41,666 bases of DNA. Origin: Flammeovirgaceae bacterium UBA2338 (lineage in GTDB: Bacteria > Bacteroidota > Bacteroidia > Cytophagales > Cyclobacteriaceae). The DNA is taken from positions 1-41,666 of the forward strand of contig DDUM01000070.1 in the NCBI GenBank assembly GCA_002344795.1, given 5' to 3'. This document shows positions 14,577 to 22,785 of this stretch, one piece after another. Positions within the stretch are counted from its first letter, which is position 1. Every line of letters starts with the position of its first letter. The notes under the pieces were generated by a model. It was not told the origin of the DNA, searched no databases, and saw only the letters and a list, made by a program, of their open reading frames with translations. The translations under genes were made by a program, and so were the position numbers.

Positions 14577-15482
14577 ATGGCTGAATATATGATTCTCGTT
14601 TGGATTGGTGGCGCAATAATTGGCTTATGGCTCTTTTTCTATGTGCTACCCCTCAATCTCTGGATTACAGCCCTGTTTTCTGGGGTGCACGTCAATCTCT
14701 TGAACCTCGTATTTATGCGCGTGCGTAAGGTGCCTCCCGGACTAATCGTACGATCGCTCATCCTGGCTACTAAAGCAGGTATTAAAGGCATTAGCGCAAG
14801 TCAATTAGAAACCCATTATCTCGCCAAAGGCAATCTTACCAATGTCATTAAAGCTTTGGTTGTTGCTGACAAAGCCAATTTAAAGTTGGATTACCAGCAA
14901 GCCACCGCCATTGACCTTGCTGGCAGGGATGTATTGAGGGCGGTGCAATTATCGGTATCTCCTTATATGATTATCGTGCCTGCCATTACTGGTATATCAA
15001 TAGAAGGTATTCAGTTGATTACTGAAGCCAGAGTGACCGTTCGTGCCAACATTCAGCAATTGGTAGGAGGTGCCGGAGAAGAAACCATTAAAGCCCGTGT
15101 TGGGCAAGGCATTATCTCTACCATTGGACAGTCCAGCTACATGCAAGTGCTGGAGAATCCAGATCGCATATCCAAATCCGTACTTGACAACGGTTTGGAT
15201 GCAGGCACTGCGTTTACCATTCTGTCGATCGATATTGCTGACATTAATATAGGTCGCAATATTGGCGCAATCCTTCAGATGGATCAGGCCAATGCCGATC
15301 TAAACGTAGCCAAAGCCAAAGCAGAAGAAAGAAGGGCCATGGCAGTGGCGACAGAACAAGAGATGATTGCCCGTGTGCAGGAAGCCAAGGCCAATGTGAT
15401 CATTGAAGAAGCCAAAATCCCTATGGCACTGGCAGGAGCATTCAGGTCGGGAAAATTGATGGGTAATAGAAAATTGCCATAG
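14577..15482 (+). CDS. floA: flotillin-like protein FloA (UPF0365)
   Basis: A membrane-anchored scaffold protein of functional membrane microdomains. The first 65 residues contain hydrophobic segments (6-27 and about 29-50), followed by the conserved VRKVPPGLIVRSLILATKAG and the SPHB-like domain with ARVTVRANI and GGAGEETIKARVG; the C-terminus is the Ala/Glu-rich helix (AKAKAEERRAMAVA). Length is 301 residues, slightly short of the usual ~330. FloA is often encoded after an NfeD protein; none is seen here. The two Bat-like genes follow on the same strand, the first about 100 bases downstream. Confidence 0.94.
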   Translation: MAEYMILVWIGGAIIGLWLFFYVLPLNLWITALFSGVHVNLLNLVFMRVRKVPPGLIVRSLILATKAGIKGISASQLETHYLAKGNLTNVIKALVVADKANLKLDYQQATAIDLAGRDVLRAVQLSVSPYMIIVPAITGISIEGIQLITEARVTVRANIQQLVGGAGEETIKARVGQGIISTIGQSSYMQVLENPDRISKSVLDNGLDAGTAFTILSIDIADINIGRNIGAILQMDQANADLNVAKAKAEERRAMAVATEQEMIARVQEAKANVIIEEAKIPMALAGAFRSGKLMGNRKLP

Positions 15483-15581
15483 GATAAAACATCAAATACT
15501 ATTGCACAGGCATCTGCCTGTCGCACAACTTCGTATTTATATTCACAACCTATTTCCCTATAATTGCGTCAAAAGGAATAA

Positions 15582-16550
15582 ATGACCTGGTTTCGCGATT
15601 TTGGACTGTTTGAAGTAGTAATCTCATTCCTTTTTCTGGGGTTCTACATTGCCTACCTCATCAAGGTAATACGAATTGCAAAAGCACTGAATACGCCTTA
15701 TGGCAATGTGTTTTACAAGCTTATTCTTCGGTCGGTCGCTTTTGCCCTTATTCTCATTGCTTTTCTCGGCCCCTCATTTGGCGACTCACGCAAAGAGGTA
15801 AAATCAGTAGGCAAGGACATTATGATTTGTGTCGATTTGTCCAAGTCCATGGACGCCTTCGATATACAGCCTACCCGTCTGGAGAAAGTGAAGTTTGAAA
15901 TGAAGCGGATTGTGGATGCTTTCAGTTCTGATAGAATCGGCATCATTATATTCTCCTCGGAAGCTTTTATGCAAAGTCCACTCACCTACGACCAAAATGC
16001 CCTCAATCTTTTTATCGAAACCATGAATACAGGGCTTGTGCCATCATCAGGGACGGATTTCGGGCCACCCCTGAGAATGGCGTTAACGAAACTGAGCGAC
16101 CAGGAAGGGCCCAGTTCGCAGCAAAAATCCAAGGTAATTGTGTTGATAAGCGATGGTGAAGATTTTGGAGAAGAAACTGATGAAAGTATAAAGCAGGTGC
16201 AGGATAATGACATCAAACTCTTTACGTTGGGTGTAGGCACCGACAAGGGAAGTCAGTTATATGCCGGAAGTGGCTTTAAAACGGATAACCAGGGAAACAC
16301 CGTAGTTACGCGCCTGGATTCCAGATCGTTGCAATCCCTGGCCAATAAAACCGGAGGCCAATATTTTGAGATCAATGAAACTAAAAATGATGTATCGCGA
16401 TTAATAAATACAATAAGCAGAATTGAGGGCGAATTGAGGGATACACGCTTTGTGGATGTAAGTGCCAACCGCTACTACTATTTCCTTCTAATTGCACTAT
16501 TTTTGCTTGTAATCGATGTGTTAATTAATGTAAAGACGGTGAAAATATGA
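15582..16550 (+). CDS. BatB-like VWA-domain membrane protein
   Basis: A 322-residue inner-membrane protein with two N-terminal membrane segments (about residues 9-29 and 48-64), a periplasmic or cytosolic von Willebrand A domain from residue 78 and a C-terminal helix (297-315). The MIDAS motif is complete: Asp85-x-Ser87-x-Ser89 in DLSKSMDA, Thr in SSGTDFG and Asp in ISDGEDFGEE. Bat proteins (Bacteroides aerotolerance) occur in a moxR-batABCDE cluster linked to oxidative stress resistance. Here only B-like and C-like members are present. The stop overlaps the next ATG (ATGA). Confidence 0.88.
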   Translation: MTWFRDFGLFEVVISFLFLGFYIAYLIKVIRIAKALNTPYGNVFYKLILRSVAFALILIAFLGPSFGDSRKEVKSVGKDIMICVDLSKSMDAFDIQPTRLEKVKFEMKRIVDAFSSDRIGIIIFSSEAFMQSPLTYDQNALNLFIETMNTGLVPSSGTDFGPPLRMALTKLSDQEGPSSQQKSKVIVLISDGEDFGEETDESIKQVQDNDIKLFTLGVGTDKGSQLYAGSGFKTDNQGNTVVTRLDSRSLQSLANKTGGQYFEINETKNDVSRLINTISRIEGELRDTRFVDVSANRYYYFLLIALFLLVIDVLINVKTVKI

Positions 16551-17383
16551 AGTTTGGATTTCTTGTGGCTGTACTTCTCTTCGTCTCCGACATTGACAAT
16601 ATTGCGTTGATCAACAGTCTCAAATCGGAAGCAAAAAAAGCCTACCTCTCCGGAGATTATAAAACAGCTGCCAAAAAGTACCACATGCTGGTCGATTCTC
16701 TTAATGTAACAGAGGATGAAGTAATGATGAATCTGGCCAATGCACTCTTTCATCAAAATGACACCACCCAAGCACTGAACCAATACAGGGCACTCGCTCA
16801 AAGTGAGTCGGCTAAGATGAGGTCTTTATCCAATCTGCAGATGGGTGTACTCACCAATCGAAGTGGAAAATACGAGGAAGCACTTGGCTATTTCAAACAG
16901 TCGCTGAAAGCAGATCCGTCCAATGAAGAGGCGCGCTACAACTATGAGATGGTAAAGAAAAAGCTGGAGGAGCAGAAAAAACAGGAAGAGCAAAACAAAG
17001 ACAATAAGGACCAGAAGAAAGACGATCAGCAAAAGAAGGACGATCAGAAAAAAGAAGACAAGGAAAACAAGGATCAAAAGCAAGATCAAAAAGATAAACA
17101 AGATCAGGAGAAAAAGGATAAGCAAGAACAGCAGGAAAAAGAAGATCAGGAAAAGAAAGAGAAAGAGCAGAACGAGCAACAAAAAGAGCAGGAAGAAAAT
17201 AAAGAGAACGAAGAGAAGAAAGACATTCCCCCTTCTGTTAAGGACAAGCTAAAAGAAATGGAGATGAGTGAAGAGAAGGCTAAAATGATATTGGAGGCCA
17301 TGAAAAATCAGGAAATCCAATACTTGCAGCAGAATAAGCGCAAAGCCACAAAGCCTAAGGATAAGGGAAAGCCGGACTGGTGA
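16547..17383 (+). CDS. BatC-like tetratricopeptide-repeat protein with charged low-complexity tail
   Basis: The N-terminus is a hydrophobic, signal-like segment (KFGFLVAVLLFVSD). Residues about 25-140 contain TPR helices (AYLSGDYKTAAKKYHMLV, YEEALGYFKQSLKADPSNEEARYNYEMV). Residues about 143-225 are an almost pure Lys/Glu/Asp/Gln/Asn tract, typical of BatC proteins, which are proposed to contact the VWA proteins. The C-terminus has a helical DKLKEMEMSEEKAK segment. It starts within the batB-like stop codon, so the two are translationally coupled. The antisense frame of the charged tract gives a spurious poly-Leu/Phe reading frame, which I discarded. Confidence 0.85.
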   Translation: MKFGFLVAVLLFVSDIDNIALINSLKSEAKKAYLSGDYKTAAKKYHMLVDSLNVTEDEVMMNLANALFHQNDTTQALNQYRALAQSESAKMRSLSNLQMGVLTNRSGKYEEALGYFKQSLKADPSNEEARYNYEMVKKKLEEQKKQEEQNKDNKDQKKDDQQKKDDQKKEDKENKDQKQDQKDKQDQEKKDKQEQQEKEDQEKKEKEQNEQQKEQEENKENEEKKDIPPSVKDKLKEMEMSEEKAKMILEAMKNQEIQYLQQNKRKATKPKDKGKPDW

Positions 17384-17393
17384 TGGATGTAGA

Positions 17394-17505
17394 TAGTCTA
17401 TAGTCCATAGTCTTGAGTCCATAGTAGGGCCAGAGACTAAAGACTAAAGACTAAAGACTAAAGACTCAGGACTATGGACTATGGACTCAAGACTAAGTAC
17501 TAAAA
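17394..17505. repeat. heptameric array flanked by inverted repeats
   Basis: The centre is a run of the heptamer AGACTAA (about four perfect units, 17432-17466). It is flanked by inverted repeats built from the related unit GACTATG: TAGTCCATAGTCTTGAGTCC to the left and GGACTATGGACTCAAGACTA to the right. The whole region could fold into a long hairpin between the bat genes and the thiolase. Confidence 0.8.
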
Positions 17506-17515
17506 CAACCAATTG

Positions 17516-18697
17516 ATGAAAGAAGTATATATCGTATCCGCAGTTAGAACGCCCATAGGAAGTTTCGGTGGAAGTTTCGCAAGCTTATCTGCCATTCAAC
17601 TTGGGGCTGCAGCCGTGAAAGGTGCAATGGACAGAATTCAACTTGATGCCAAAGCGGTTCAGGAAGTGTATATGGGCAATGTGATCTCTGCGGGTTTAGG
17701 CCAGGCACCTGCTACTCAGGTGGCAGTTGCTGCCGGACTGGGATATAATATACCCTGCACACAAGTCAACAAAGTATGTGCTTCAGGAATGAAAGCCATC
17801 ATGGTGGGAGCGCAGTCCATCATGCTGGGACACAACGATGTGGTTGTGGCGGGAGGTATGGAAAGTATGAGCAACGTTCCTTTCTACCTGCCCAAGGCAC
17901 GGTTTGGATACAAATTCGGTAACGGAGAGTTAATCGATGGATTATCCTTTGATGGACTCAATGACGTATATAATCAATGCGCCATGGGCGTATGTTCAGA
18001 CAATACCGCTAAGGAGATGAACATTTCGCGTGAAGCGCAAGACGAATACGCAATTAATTCTTACAAAAGAACTGCTGCCGCCTGGGCTGCCGGCAAATTC
18101 AAAGATGAAGTGGTGCCCGTAGAAATTAAAGGAAGGAAAGGCGACATTACTTTGATGGCCGAAGACGAAGAATACAAAAATGTATTTTTTGACAAGATCC
18201 CCTCCTTGCGACCCGCCTTTGGCAAAGAGGGCACTGCCACAGCTGCCAATGCGTCTACATTAAATGATGGTGCAGCTGCTGTCATTTTGATGAGTAAGGA
18301 AAAAGCAACTGAATTGGGCTTGAAGCCCATTGCAAAAATATTAGGCTTTGCTGATGCGGCTCAAGACCCGATGTGGTTCACTACCGCCCCTTCTTTGGCG
18401 ATACCCAAGGCCATGAAAATGGCGGGTGTGGACAAAAAAGATGTTGGGTATTACGAAATCAACGAAGCGTTTTCCGCTGTTGCTTTGGCCAACAATAAAA
18501 ACCTTGAGTTAGATATTGATAGGGTAAACGTAAATGGTGGCGCTGTAGCCATGGGTCATCCGTTGGGTGCATCTGGCGCACGCATTACAGTTACCCTTGC
18601 CAACGTGCTGAAACAAAATAAGTCAGGCATTGGTGTGGCTGGTATATGCAACGGAGGTGGTGGTGCTTCGGCTATTGTAATTGAAAATTTATCTTAG
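17516..18697 (+). CDS. acetyl-CoA C-acetyltransferase (thiolase)
   Basis: A 393-residue degradative/biosynthetic thiolase that condenses or cleaves acetoacetyl-CoA. Catalytic residues are visible: Cys88 in NKVCASGMKA, the NEAFSAV motif, His348 in GHPLGASGAR and Cys378 in GICNGGGGAS. Sequence and length point to the tetrameric acetoacetyl-CoA type rather than 3-ketoacyl-CoA thiolase. The start is taken as ATG 17516 (MKEVYIVSAVRTPIG), because the in-frame TTG three bases upstream adds only one residue. It stands alone, downstream of a heptameric repeat. Confidence 0.95.
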   Translation: MKEVYIVSAVRTPIGSFGGSFASLSAIQLGAAAVKGAMDRIQLDAKAVQEVYMGNVISAGLGQAPATQVAVAAGLGYNIPCTQVNKVCASGMKAIMVGAQSIMLGHNDVVVAGGMESMSNVPFYLPKARFGYKFGNGELIDGLSFDGLNDVYNQCAMGVCSDNTAKEMNISREAQDEYAINSYKRTAAAWAAGKFKDEVVPVEIKGRKGDITLMAEDEEYKNVFFDKIPSLRPAFGKEGTATAANASTLNDGAAAVILMSKEKATELGLKPIAKILGFADAAQDPMWFTTAPSLAIPKAMKMAGVDKKDVGYYEINEAFSAVALANNKNLELDIDRVNVNGGAVAMGHPLGASGARITVTLANVLKQNKSGIGVAGICNGGGGASAIVIENLS

Positions 18698-18757
18698 TTC
18701 CGCTGCCGGCACACGGTTTGCGGACAACATCATCGCTGGTCGTTCGTTGTGAATCAG

Positions 18758-18765
18758 TAGCTTTG
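18758..18765 (+). promoter_or_regulatory. candidate -7 box of the MORN-repeat gene
   Basis: TAGCTTTG is an exact TAnnTTTG match and ends four bases before the ATG at 18770. No clear -33 TTTG is found at the standard spacing. If used, the mRNA would be leaderless or nearly so. Confidence 0.35.
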
Positions 18766-18769
18766 CGAT

Positions 18770-20083
18770 ATGATGCTTAGGGCTTTTGCCATTGTATTTT
18801 TGTTTTTTAATCTCTCTGCTTCCGCACAACGGATAGTGAGAAAGTATCATGATGCCAGTCGACAGCAACTGAGTGAAGAGTATACCGTATCCTCATCAGA
18901 TAATGAAACATTGGATGGTAGTTACAAAAGGTACTATCCCAACGGTAACCTGGAGATGGAAGGCAGTTACGCCAACGGCTACCGGTCAGGATTATTCAGA
19001 GAATACAACGAGGATGGAATTCTCACCCGCAAAATCAGCTACCTCAATGGAAAAAGGCATGGCTCTGTTGAAGTGTATGATGACAATGGAATACCCATAC
19101 AACGCGCATTTTACCAAAACAATCTGCTGGTAGACAGCATTCGGTCTTTTTTCGCGACCGGTGCCCTTAAAAGTGAATCCTTCTTTGTAAAGGGCAAGCC
19201 CGATGGGATGCTCAGGGAATTTTATCCCTCAGGTAAAATCCGAAAAGAAATCATTTACAAGAATAAAAAACCCAACGGGCTCACTACTACCTATTACGAA
19301 AGTGGAGGAAAGGAAACGGAGGCCAATTTCAAAGACGGTGTGTTAACGGATTTTTACAAAACCTATTATCCCAATGGGCAACTGGAAACTATTTCTACAT
19401 TGAATCCGGGAGAGAAGACAGGCAACTTCAAAAATTATGATGAAGAGGGACACCTTTTATTGGATGCCAATTTTCTGGAAAGCAAACTGCATGGCAATAA
19501 CATTGCTTACTACCCTGACGGTAGCATACGGCATAACTTTCAGTTTAAGGAGGGCAATAAGGTGGGGCTAAACATTGCCTATTACCCCAATGGTAAGATT
19601 AAAACCCGTGAGCAAGTAGCGCTGAACGGACAATCCATGACCATGGATGAATTCAACGAAGAAGGATTACAACGCGCTCGAAAAACATTTAAAAAAGAGA
19701 AGCCAGAGGGTGTTTGGGTTTATTATGCAGCCGATGGTAAAACGCCAACGCGAAAGGAAACCTATGAAAACGGGAAACTGCATGGTATAAAGACCACCTA
19801 TTATCCTTCCGGCAAAAAGTGGCTGGAGGAAACCTATCAATTCAATCTGATTACAGGGCCCGTCAGAAGTTATTACGAAAATGGCAAAGTACAATGGCAA
19901 TGCGATTACAGGGCCGGGCGCCAACATGGTATTTATACCAGTTTTTATGACAGTGGTATGATCAAGGAACAGGGAGAATACATTGCCGACAAGAAGCACA
20001 AAGAGTGGGTTGAATACGATGAACAAGGTAAAGTGATCAAGACCTACATCTTTAAGGCAGGGCTCCTGGTAGAAGAAAAATAA
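18770..20083 (+). CDS. exported MORN-repeat (YwqK-type) protein
   Basis: A 437-residue protein with an N-terminal signal peptide (LRAFAIVFLFFNLSASAQ) and then a chain of MORN-like repeats of about 22-25 residues from residue 45 to the end, with recurring G-x2-Y-x-YYPNG-x-L/I-x2-E cores (RYYPNGNLEMEG, EFYPSGKIRKE, TYYPNGQLETI, AYYPNGKIKTR, TYYPSGKKWLEE). Databases often label such proteins as antitoxin YwqK family, but an exported protein made only of repeats is better seen as a surface or periplasmic binding scaffold. A second ATG lies three bases downstream of the first. Role unknown. Confidence 0.9.
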   Translation: MMLRAFAIVFLFFNLSASAQRIVRKYHDASRQQLSEEYTVSSSDNETLDGSYKRYYPNGNLEMEGSYANGYRSGLFREYNEDGILTRKISYLNGKRHGSVEVYDDNGIPIQRAFYQNNLLVDSIRSFFATGALKSESFFVKGKPDGMLREFYPSGKIRKEIIYKNKKPNGLTTTYYESGGKETEANFKDGVLTDFYKTYYPNGQLETISTLNPGEKTGNFKNYDEEGHLLLDANFLESKLHGNNIAYYPDGSIRHNFQFKEGNKVGLNIAYYPNGKIKTREQVALNGQSMTMDEFNEEGLQRARKTFKKEKPEGVWVYYAADGKTPTRKETYENGKLHGIKTTYYPSGKKWLEETYQFNLITGPVRSYYENGKVQWQCDYRAGRQHGIYTSFYDSGMIKEQGEYIADKKHKEWVEYDEQGKVIKTYIFKAGLLVEEK

Positions 20084-20115
20084 TTTCAAAATAGTTATTC
20101 AAGGAATGATGGTCA

Positions 20116-20146
20116 TTGGGTGTTCCCCCTCCCATTTCTTATTTTG
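20116..20146 (+). promoter_or_regulatory. candidate promoter of purC
   Basis: TTGG at 20116-20119 and TATTTTG at 20140-20146, separated by 20 bases, resemble the Bacteroidota -33/-7 pattern with one T missing in the -7 box. The ATG at 20165 follows after 18 bases. Confidence 0.35.
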
Positions 20147-20164
20147 CAAAACAATGATCAGACC

Positions 20165-21100
20165 ATGAAGGCAATCAAGGAGACTCGATTCAAGTTTAAA
20201 AATCAAACAGGTTTTTACAGTGGCAAGGTGAGGGATGTCTATTTTTTTGGAGATAAGATGGCCATGGTGGCCACCGACCGGATTTCAGCATTCGATGTTA
20301 TCCTTCCTGAAGCCATCCCAGACAAGGGTCGTGTACTCAACCAAATTGCAGCATACAATCTTGAAGCCACCAAAGATTTGGTTCCCAATTGGGTACTTTC
20401 TACTCCGGATCCCAATGTAACGGTGGGTTTCAAGTGCGAAACGTTTCCTGTGGAGATGGTGATCAGAGGATACCTGGCGGGGCACGCCTGGAGAGAATAC
20501 CGCGAGGGAAAACGAATACTGTGTGGTGTCTCTATGCCCGAAGAATTAAAAGAAAACGACAAACTTCCACAGCCCATCATTACCCCTACCACCAAGGCCA
20601 AGGTGGGACATGATGAAGATATTTCCAGAGAAGAAATTCTGAGCAAGGGATTGGTAAAAGAAAGCGAGTATGCAAAACTGGAAGAATACACCAGAGCATT
20701 ATTTGAACGAGGAACGGCTCTGGCCGAAAAGCGAGGATTGATACTGGTGGACACCAAATATGAATTTGGCAAACACAACGGATCCATTTATTTAATTGAT
20801 GAAATCCATACCCCCGATTCTTCGCGTTATTTTTATCAGGAGGGATATGAAAAAAGACAGGCAGAGGGACAACCTCAAAAACAACTCTCTAAGGAGTTTG
20901 TGAGACAATGGTTGATTGAGAATGGATTTCAGGGAAAGGAAGGCCAACAGGTACCCGAAATGACCGCGGAGATTGTAAAATCAATTTCAGATCGGTATAA
21001 GGAATTATATCAACAGATGACAGGGAAAATGCTTGATGCGATCAATTATGACGCTCTTTTGGATCGGATTGAGCAGAGCATCATTAATTCCATAAAATAA
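20165..21100 (+). CDS. purC: phosphoribosylaminoimidazole-succinocarboxamide synthase
   Basis: Joins CAIR and aspartate with ATP to form SAICAR in purine biosynthesis. The 311-residue protein begins MKAIKETRFKFKNQ and has the family marks FYSGKVRDVY (nucleotide loop), ATDRISAFD, the VEMVIRGYLAGHAWREY stretch, TPTTKAKVGHDEDIS, DTKYEFG and EIHTPDSSRYF. It is the longer SAICAR synthase form. The upstream in-frame extension to 20120 (MFPLPFLIL) is rejected because the family starts at the chosen ATG and a promoter-like site lies within the extension. The STAS gene follows after 27 bases. Confidence 0.96.
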   Translation: MKAIKETRFKFKNQTGFYSGKVRDVYFFGDKMAMVATDRISAFDVILPEAIPDKGRVLNQIAAYNLEATKDLVPNWVLSTPDPNVTVGFKCETFPVEMVIRGYLAGHAWREYREGKRILCGVSMPEELKENDKLPQPIITPTTKAKVGHDEDISREEILSKGLVKESEYAKLEEYTRALFERGTALAEKRGLILVDTKYEFGKHNGSIYLIDEIHTPDSSRYFYQEGYEKRQAEGQPQKQLSKEFVRQWLIENGFQGKEGQQVPEMTAEIVKSISDRYKELYQQMTGKMLDAINYDALLDRIEQSIINSIK

Positions 21101-21127
21101 CTTATTTTTAGGATTGAATTTCAAATT

Positions 21128-21505
21128 ATGAAGTACACGATAGATAAACAAGAGAAGTACAGCCTGTTGAGCCTCCATGAAGAGAAAATGGATTCCAACA
21201 TTGCTCCTGATTTAAAATCACAGATGATCACCCTGCATGCTGAAGGGGTGAAAAACATAATTCTGGATCTGACAGAAGTAAAGTATACGGACTCATCCGG
21301 TTTGAGCGCACTGCTTGTAGGCAACCGGATTTTTCAGGAAGATGGCGGTATCTTTGTATTGGCTAAATTATCGGAGCATACCTTAAAGCTGATTAAAATT
21401 TCTCAGCTGGACAGCGTTCTTCACATTCTCCCCACTGTAGAAGAGGCCATTGATACGGTCTTTATGCACGAGATCGAAAATGACATGAAGGACGGAGATT
21501 CCTAA
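21128..21505 (+). CDS. STAS-domain protein, anti-sigma factor antagonist type
   Basis: A 125-residue STAS domain. The phosphorylation motif is TDSSGLSALL, with Ser57 the likely target by analogy with SpoIIAA/RsbV, whose Ser lies in the same DSSG context. The first strand (YSLLSLHEEKMDSNIAPDLKS) fits, with a C-terminal acidic tail (EIENDMKDGDS). Such proteins bind HPK-like anti-sigma kinases in partner-switching pathways; no cognate kinase or phosphatase is adjacent. It follows purC by 27 bases and may share its transcript. Confidence 0.9.
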   Translation: MKYTIDKQEKYSLLSLHEEKMDSNIAPDLKSQMITLHAEGVKNIILDLTEVKYTDSSGLSALLVGNRIFQEDGGIFVLAKLSEHTLKLIKISQLDSVLHILPTVEEAIDTVFMHEIENDMKDGDS

Positions 21506-21553
21506 AGTTGACCACAACCGAAATATCCCAGAGGCTTCGCATTTGCCTGGAAA

Positions 21554-21813
21554 GAGATTCTTCGCTACCGCTCAGAGAGATTCTTCGCTACCGCTCAGAG
21601 AGATTCTTCGCTACCGCTCAGAAAGACGCTTCACTATCGATCAGGAAGAGATTCTTCGCTATCGCTCAGAAAGACGCTTCGCTATCGCCTGGAAAGGGAT
21701 TCTGCGCTATTGCTCAAAGAGATTCTTCGCTATCGCTCAGAGAGATTCTTCGCTATCGCTCAGAAAGACGCTTCGCTATCGATCAGGAAGAGATTCTTCG
21801 CTACCGCTCAGAA
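21554..21813. repeat. array of about eleven 23-24-bp units
   Basis: Units of two kinds alternate: GAGATTCTTCGCTACCGCTC (plus AGA) and AGACGCTTCGCTATCGATCA (plus GGAA). They resemble the dispersed Bacteroidota repeat that in its common form reads as GAGATTCTTCGCT-xx-GCTCAGAAT. Long frames through the array exist in more than one phase only because the repeat lacks stop codons; I do not regard them as genes. The array ends at a MITE-like right terminus (21829-21844). Confidence 0.85.
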
Positions 21814-21828
21814 ACGCGCAATTCATTA

Positions 21829-21844
21829 ACTTTTGAGACAGCCT
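21829..21844. mobile_element. right terminus of a MITE-like element
   Basis: ACTTTTGAGACAGCCT differs from the right inverted repeat of the element at 10503-10637 by one base, and is preceded in both by a GATTCTT-x-GCT-xx-CGCTCAGAAA unit and a TTAAC. No matching left end is found before 21508, so this is a rearranged or truncated copy whose interior has expanded into the array. Confidence 0.6.
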
Positions 21845-21848
21845 TTTA

Positions 21849-21862
21849 TTGTTAGCTAACAA
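21849..21862. promoter_or_regulatory. 14-bp perfect palindrome just upstream of rnz
   Basis: TTGTTAGCTAACAA is a perfect palindrome ending two bases before the GTG start codon of rnz. It might be an operator, a translational hairpin or a remnant of the element boundary; the sequence alone does not decide. Confidence 0.4.
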
Positions 21863-21864
21863 AA

Positions 21865-22785
21865 GTGTCATTTCAACTTACCATACTCGGATCAAGCGGT
21901 GCGTTGCCCGCTTACGGAAGGTTCCCTTCCTCACAGTATCTCAATATTAAAAAACAGCATATTCTAATCGATTGTGGTGAGGGCATTCAAACTCAACTAA
22001 AGCGTTTCTCTATCCCAACTCATAAAATAGATAAGATTTTCATCAGCCATTTACATGGCGATCATTATCTGGGACTTATGGGTTTGCTGTTTAGCATGCA
22101 TTTGAATCGCAGGACCAACGACCTTCACTTGTACAGCCAACCCGGGTTGGATCAAATCATTACCCTTCAGTTAAAATATTCAAAGTCCGTTCTTAACTAT
22201 AAATTAATCTTCCATCCGATCCCGGAAGGAAATTCGGTTTGTTTGTATGAAGACAAATCCCTTACCGTTGACACGATACCCTTAAAGCACAAAGTGCCAT
22301 GTACTGGTTTTTTATTTCGGGAAAAAGAAAAACCCAGGAGAATAGACAAAGACAAGCTGCCTAAAAATATACTGTTGGAGCATATAGCACAACTCAAATC
22401 AGGCAAAGACGTTTTTAATGAAGAGGGTGATCTACTTTACAAGAACACAGAGTATACACTCCCTCCCCGCCCGTCTCACTCTTTTGCCTACTGCTCCGAT
22501 ACTGCTTATGATGAAAATATTGTAGCTCAAATAAAAGGAGTTGATCTTTTGTATCACGAAGCTACTTTTATGCAAGAGCACATGGACAAGGCTGTGATGA
22601 CCTTACACAGTACCACTTTACAAGCGGCCAAAATTGCCAGCCTGGCCAAAGTAAAATGTTTGCTGATTGGCCATTATTCTGCCAGATACAAGGAACTCGA
22701 TGCTTTACAGCTTGAAGCTGCTACCGTATTCCAAAATACAAAACTTGCAATTGAAGGAGAAACCATAGATCTTGAAAAGCTATGA
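21865..22785 (+). CDS. rnz: ribonuclease Z (tRNA 3' endonuclease)
   Basis: A metallo-beta-lactamase-fold nuclease that trims tRNA 3' ends, relevant here because two of the three tRNAs of the window lack an encoded CCA. The 306-residue protein has the RNase Z N-terminus (TILGSSGALP), the zinc motif SHLHGDHYLG (His62, His64, Asp66, His67), the YCSDTAYDE aspartate, the YHEATF stretch and GHYSAR. The exosite insertion is present. The start is GTG 21865, matching the family N-terminus. Its upstream region is a MITE-like end and a palindrome, and its stop overlaps the next gene (ATGA). Confidence 0.95.
   Translation: MSFQLTILGSSGALPAYGRFPSSQYLNIKKQHILIDCGEGIQTQLKRFSIPTHKIDKIFISHLHGDHYLGLMGLLFSMHLNRRTNDLHLYSQPGLDQIITLQLKYSKSVLNYKLIFHPIPEGNSVCLYEDKSLTVDTIPLKHKVPCTGFLFREKEKPRRIDKDKLPKNILLEHIAQLKSGKDVFNEEGDLLYKNTEYTLPPRPSHSFAYCSDTAYDENIVAQIKGVDLLYHEATFMQEHMDKAVMTLHSTTLQAAKIASLAKVKCLLIGHYSARYKELDALQLEAATVFQNTKLAIEGETIDLEKL

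Noticed and set aside
16826..17182. Antisense frame with poly-Leu/Phe/Val that looks like a membrane protein
   Set aside because: It is the complement of the Lys/Glu/Asp/Gln tract of the BatC-like protein.
17394..17505. Possible CRISPR-like array of short repeats
   Set aside because: Units are seven bases without spacers, and no cas genes are present.
21508..21855. Open frames of 115 and 97 codons through the repeat array, encoding FFAIAQ/RYRSE-like repeats
   Set aside because: The frames exist in two phases at once and follow entirely from a stop-free 23-24-bp repeat; no start signal or family match.
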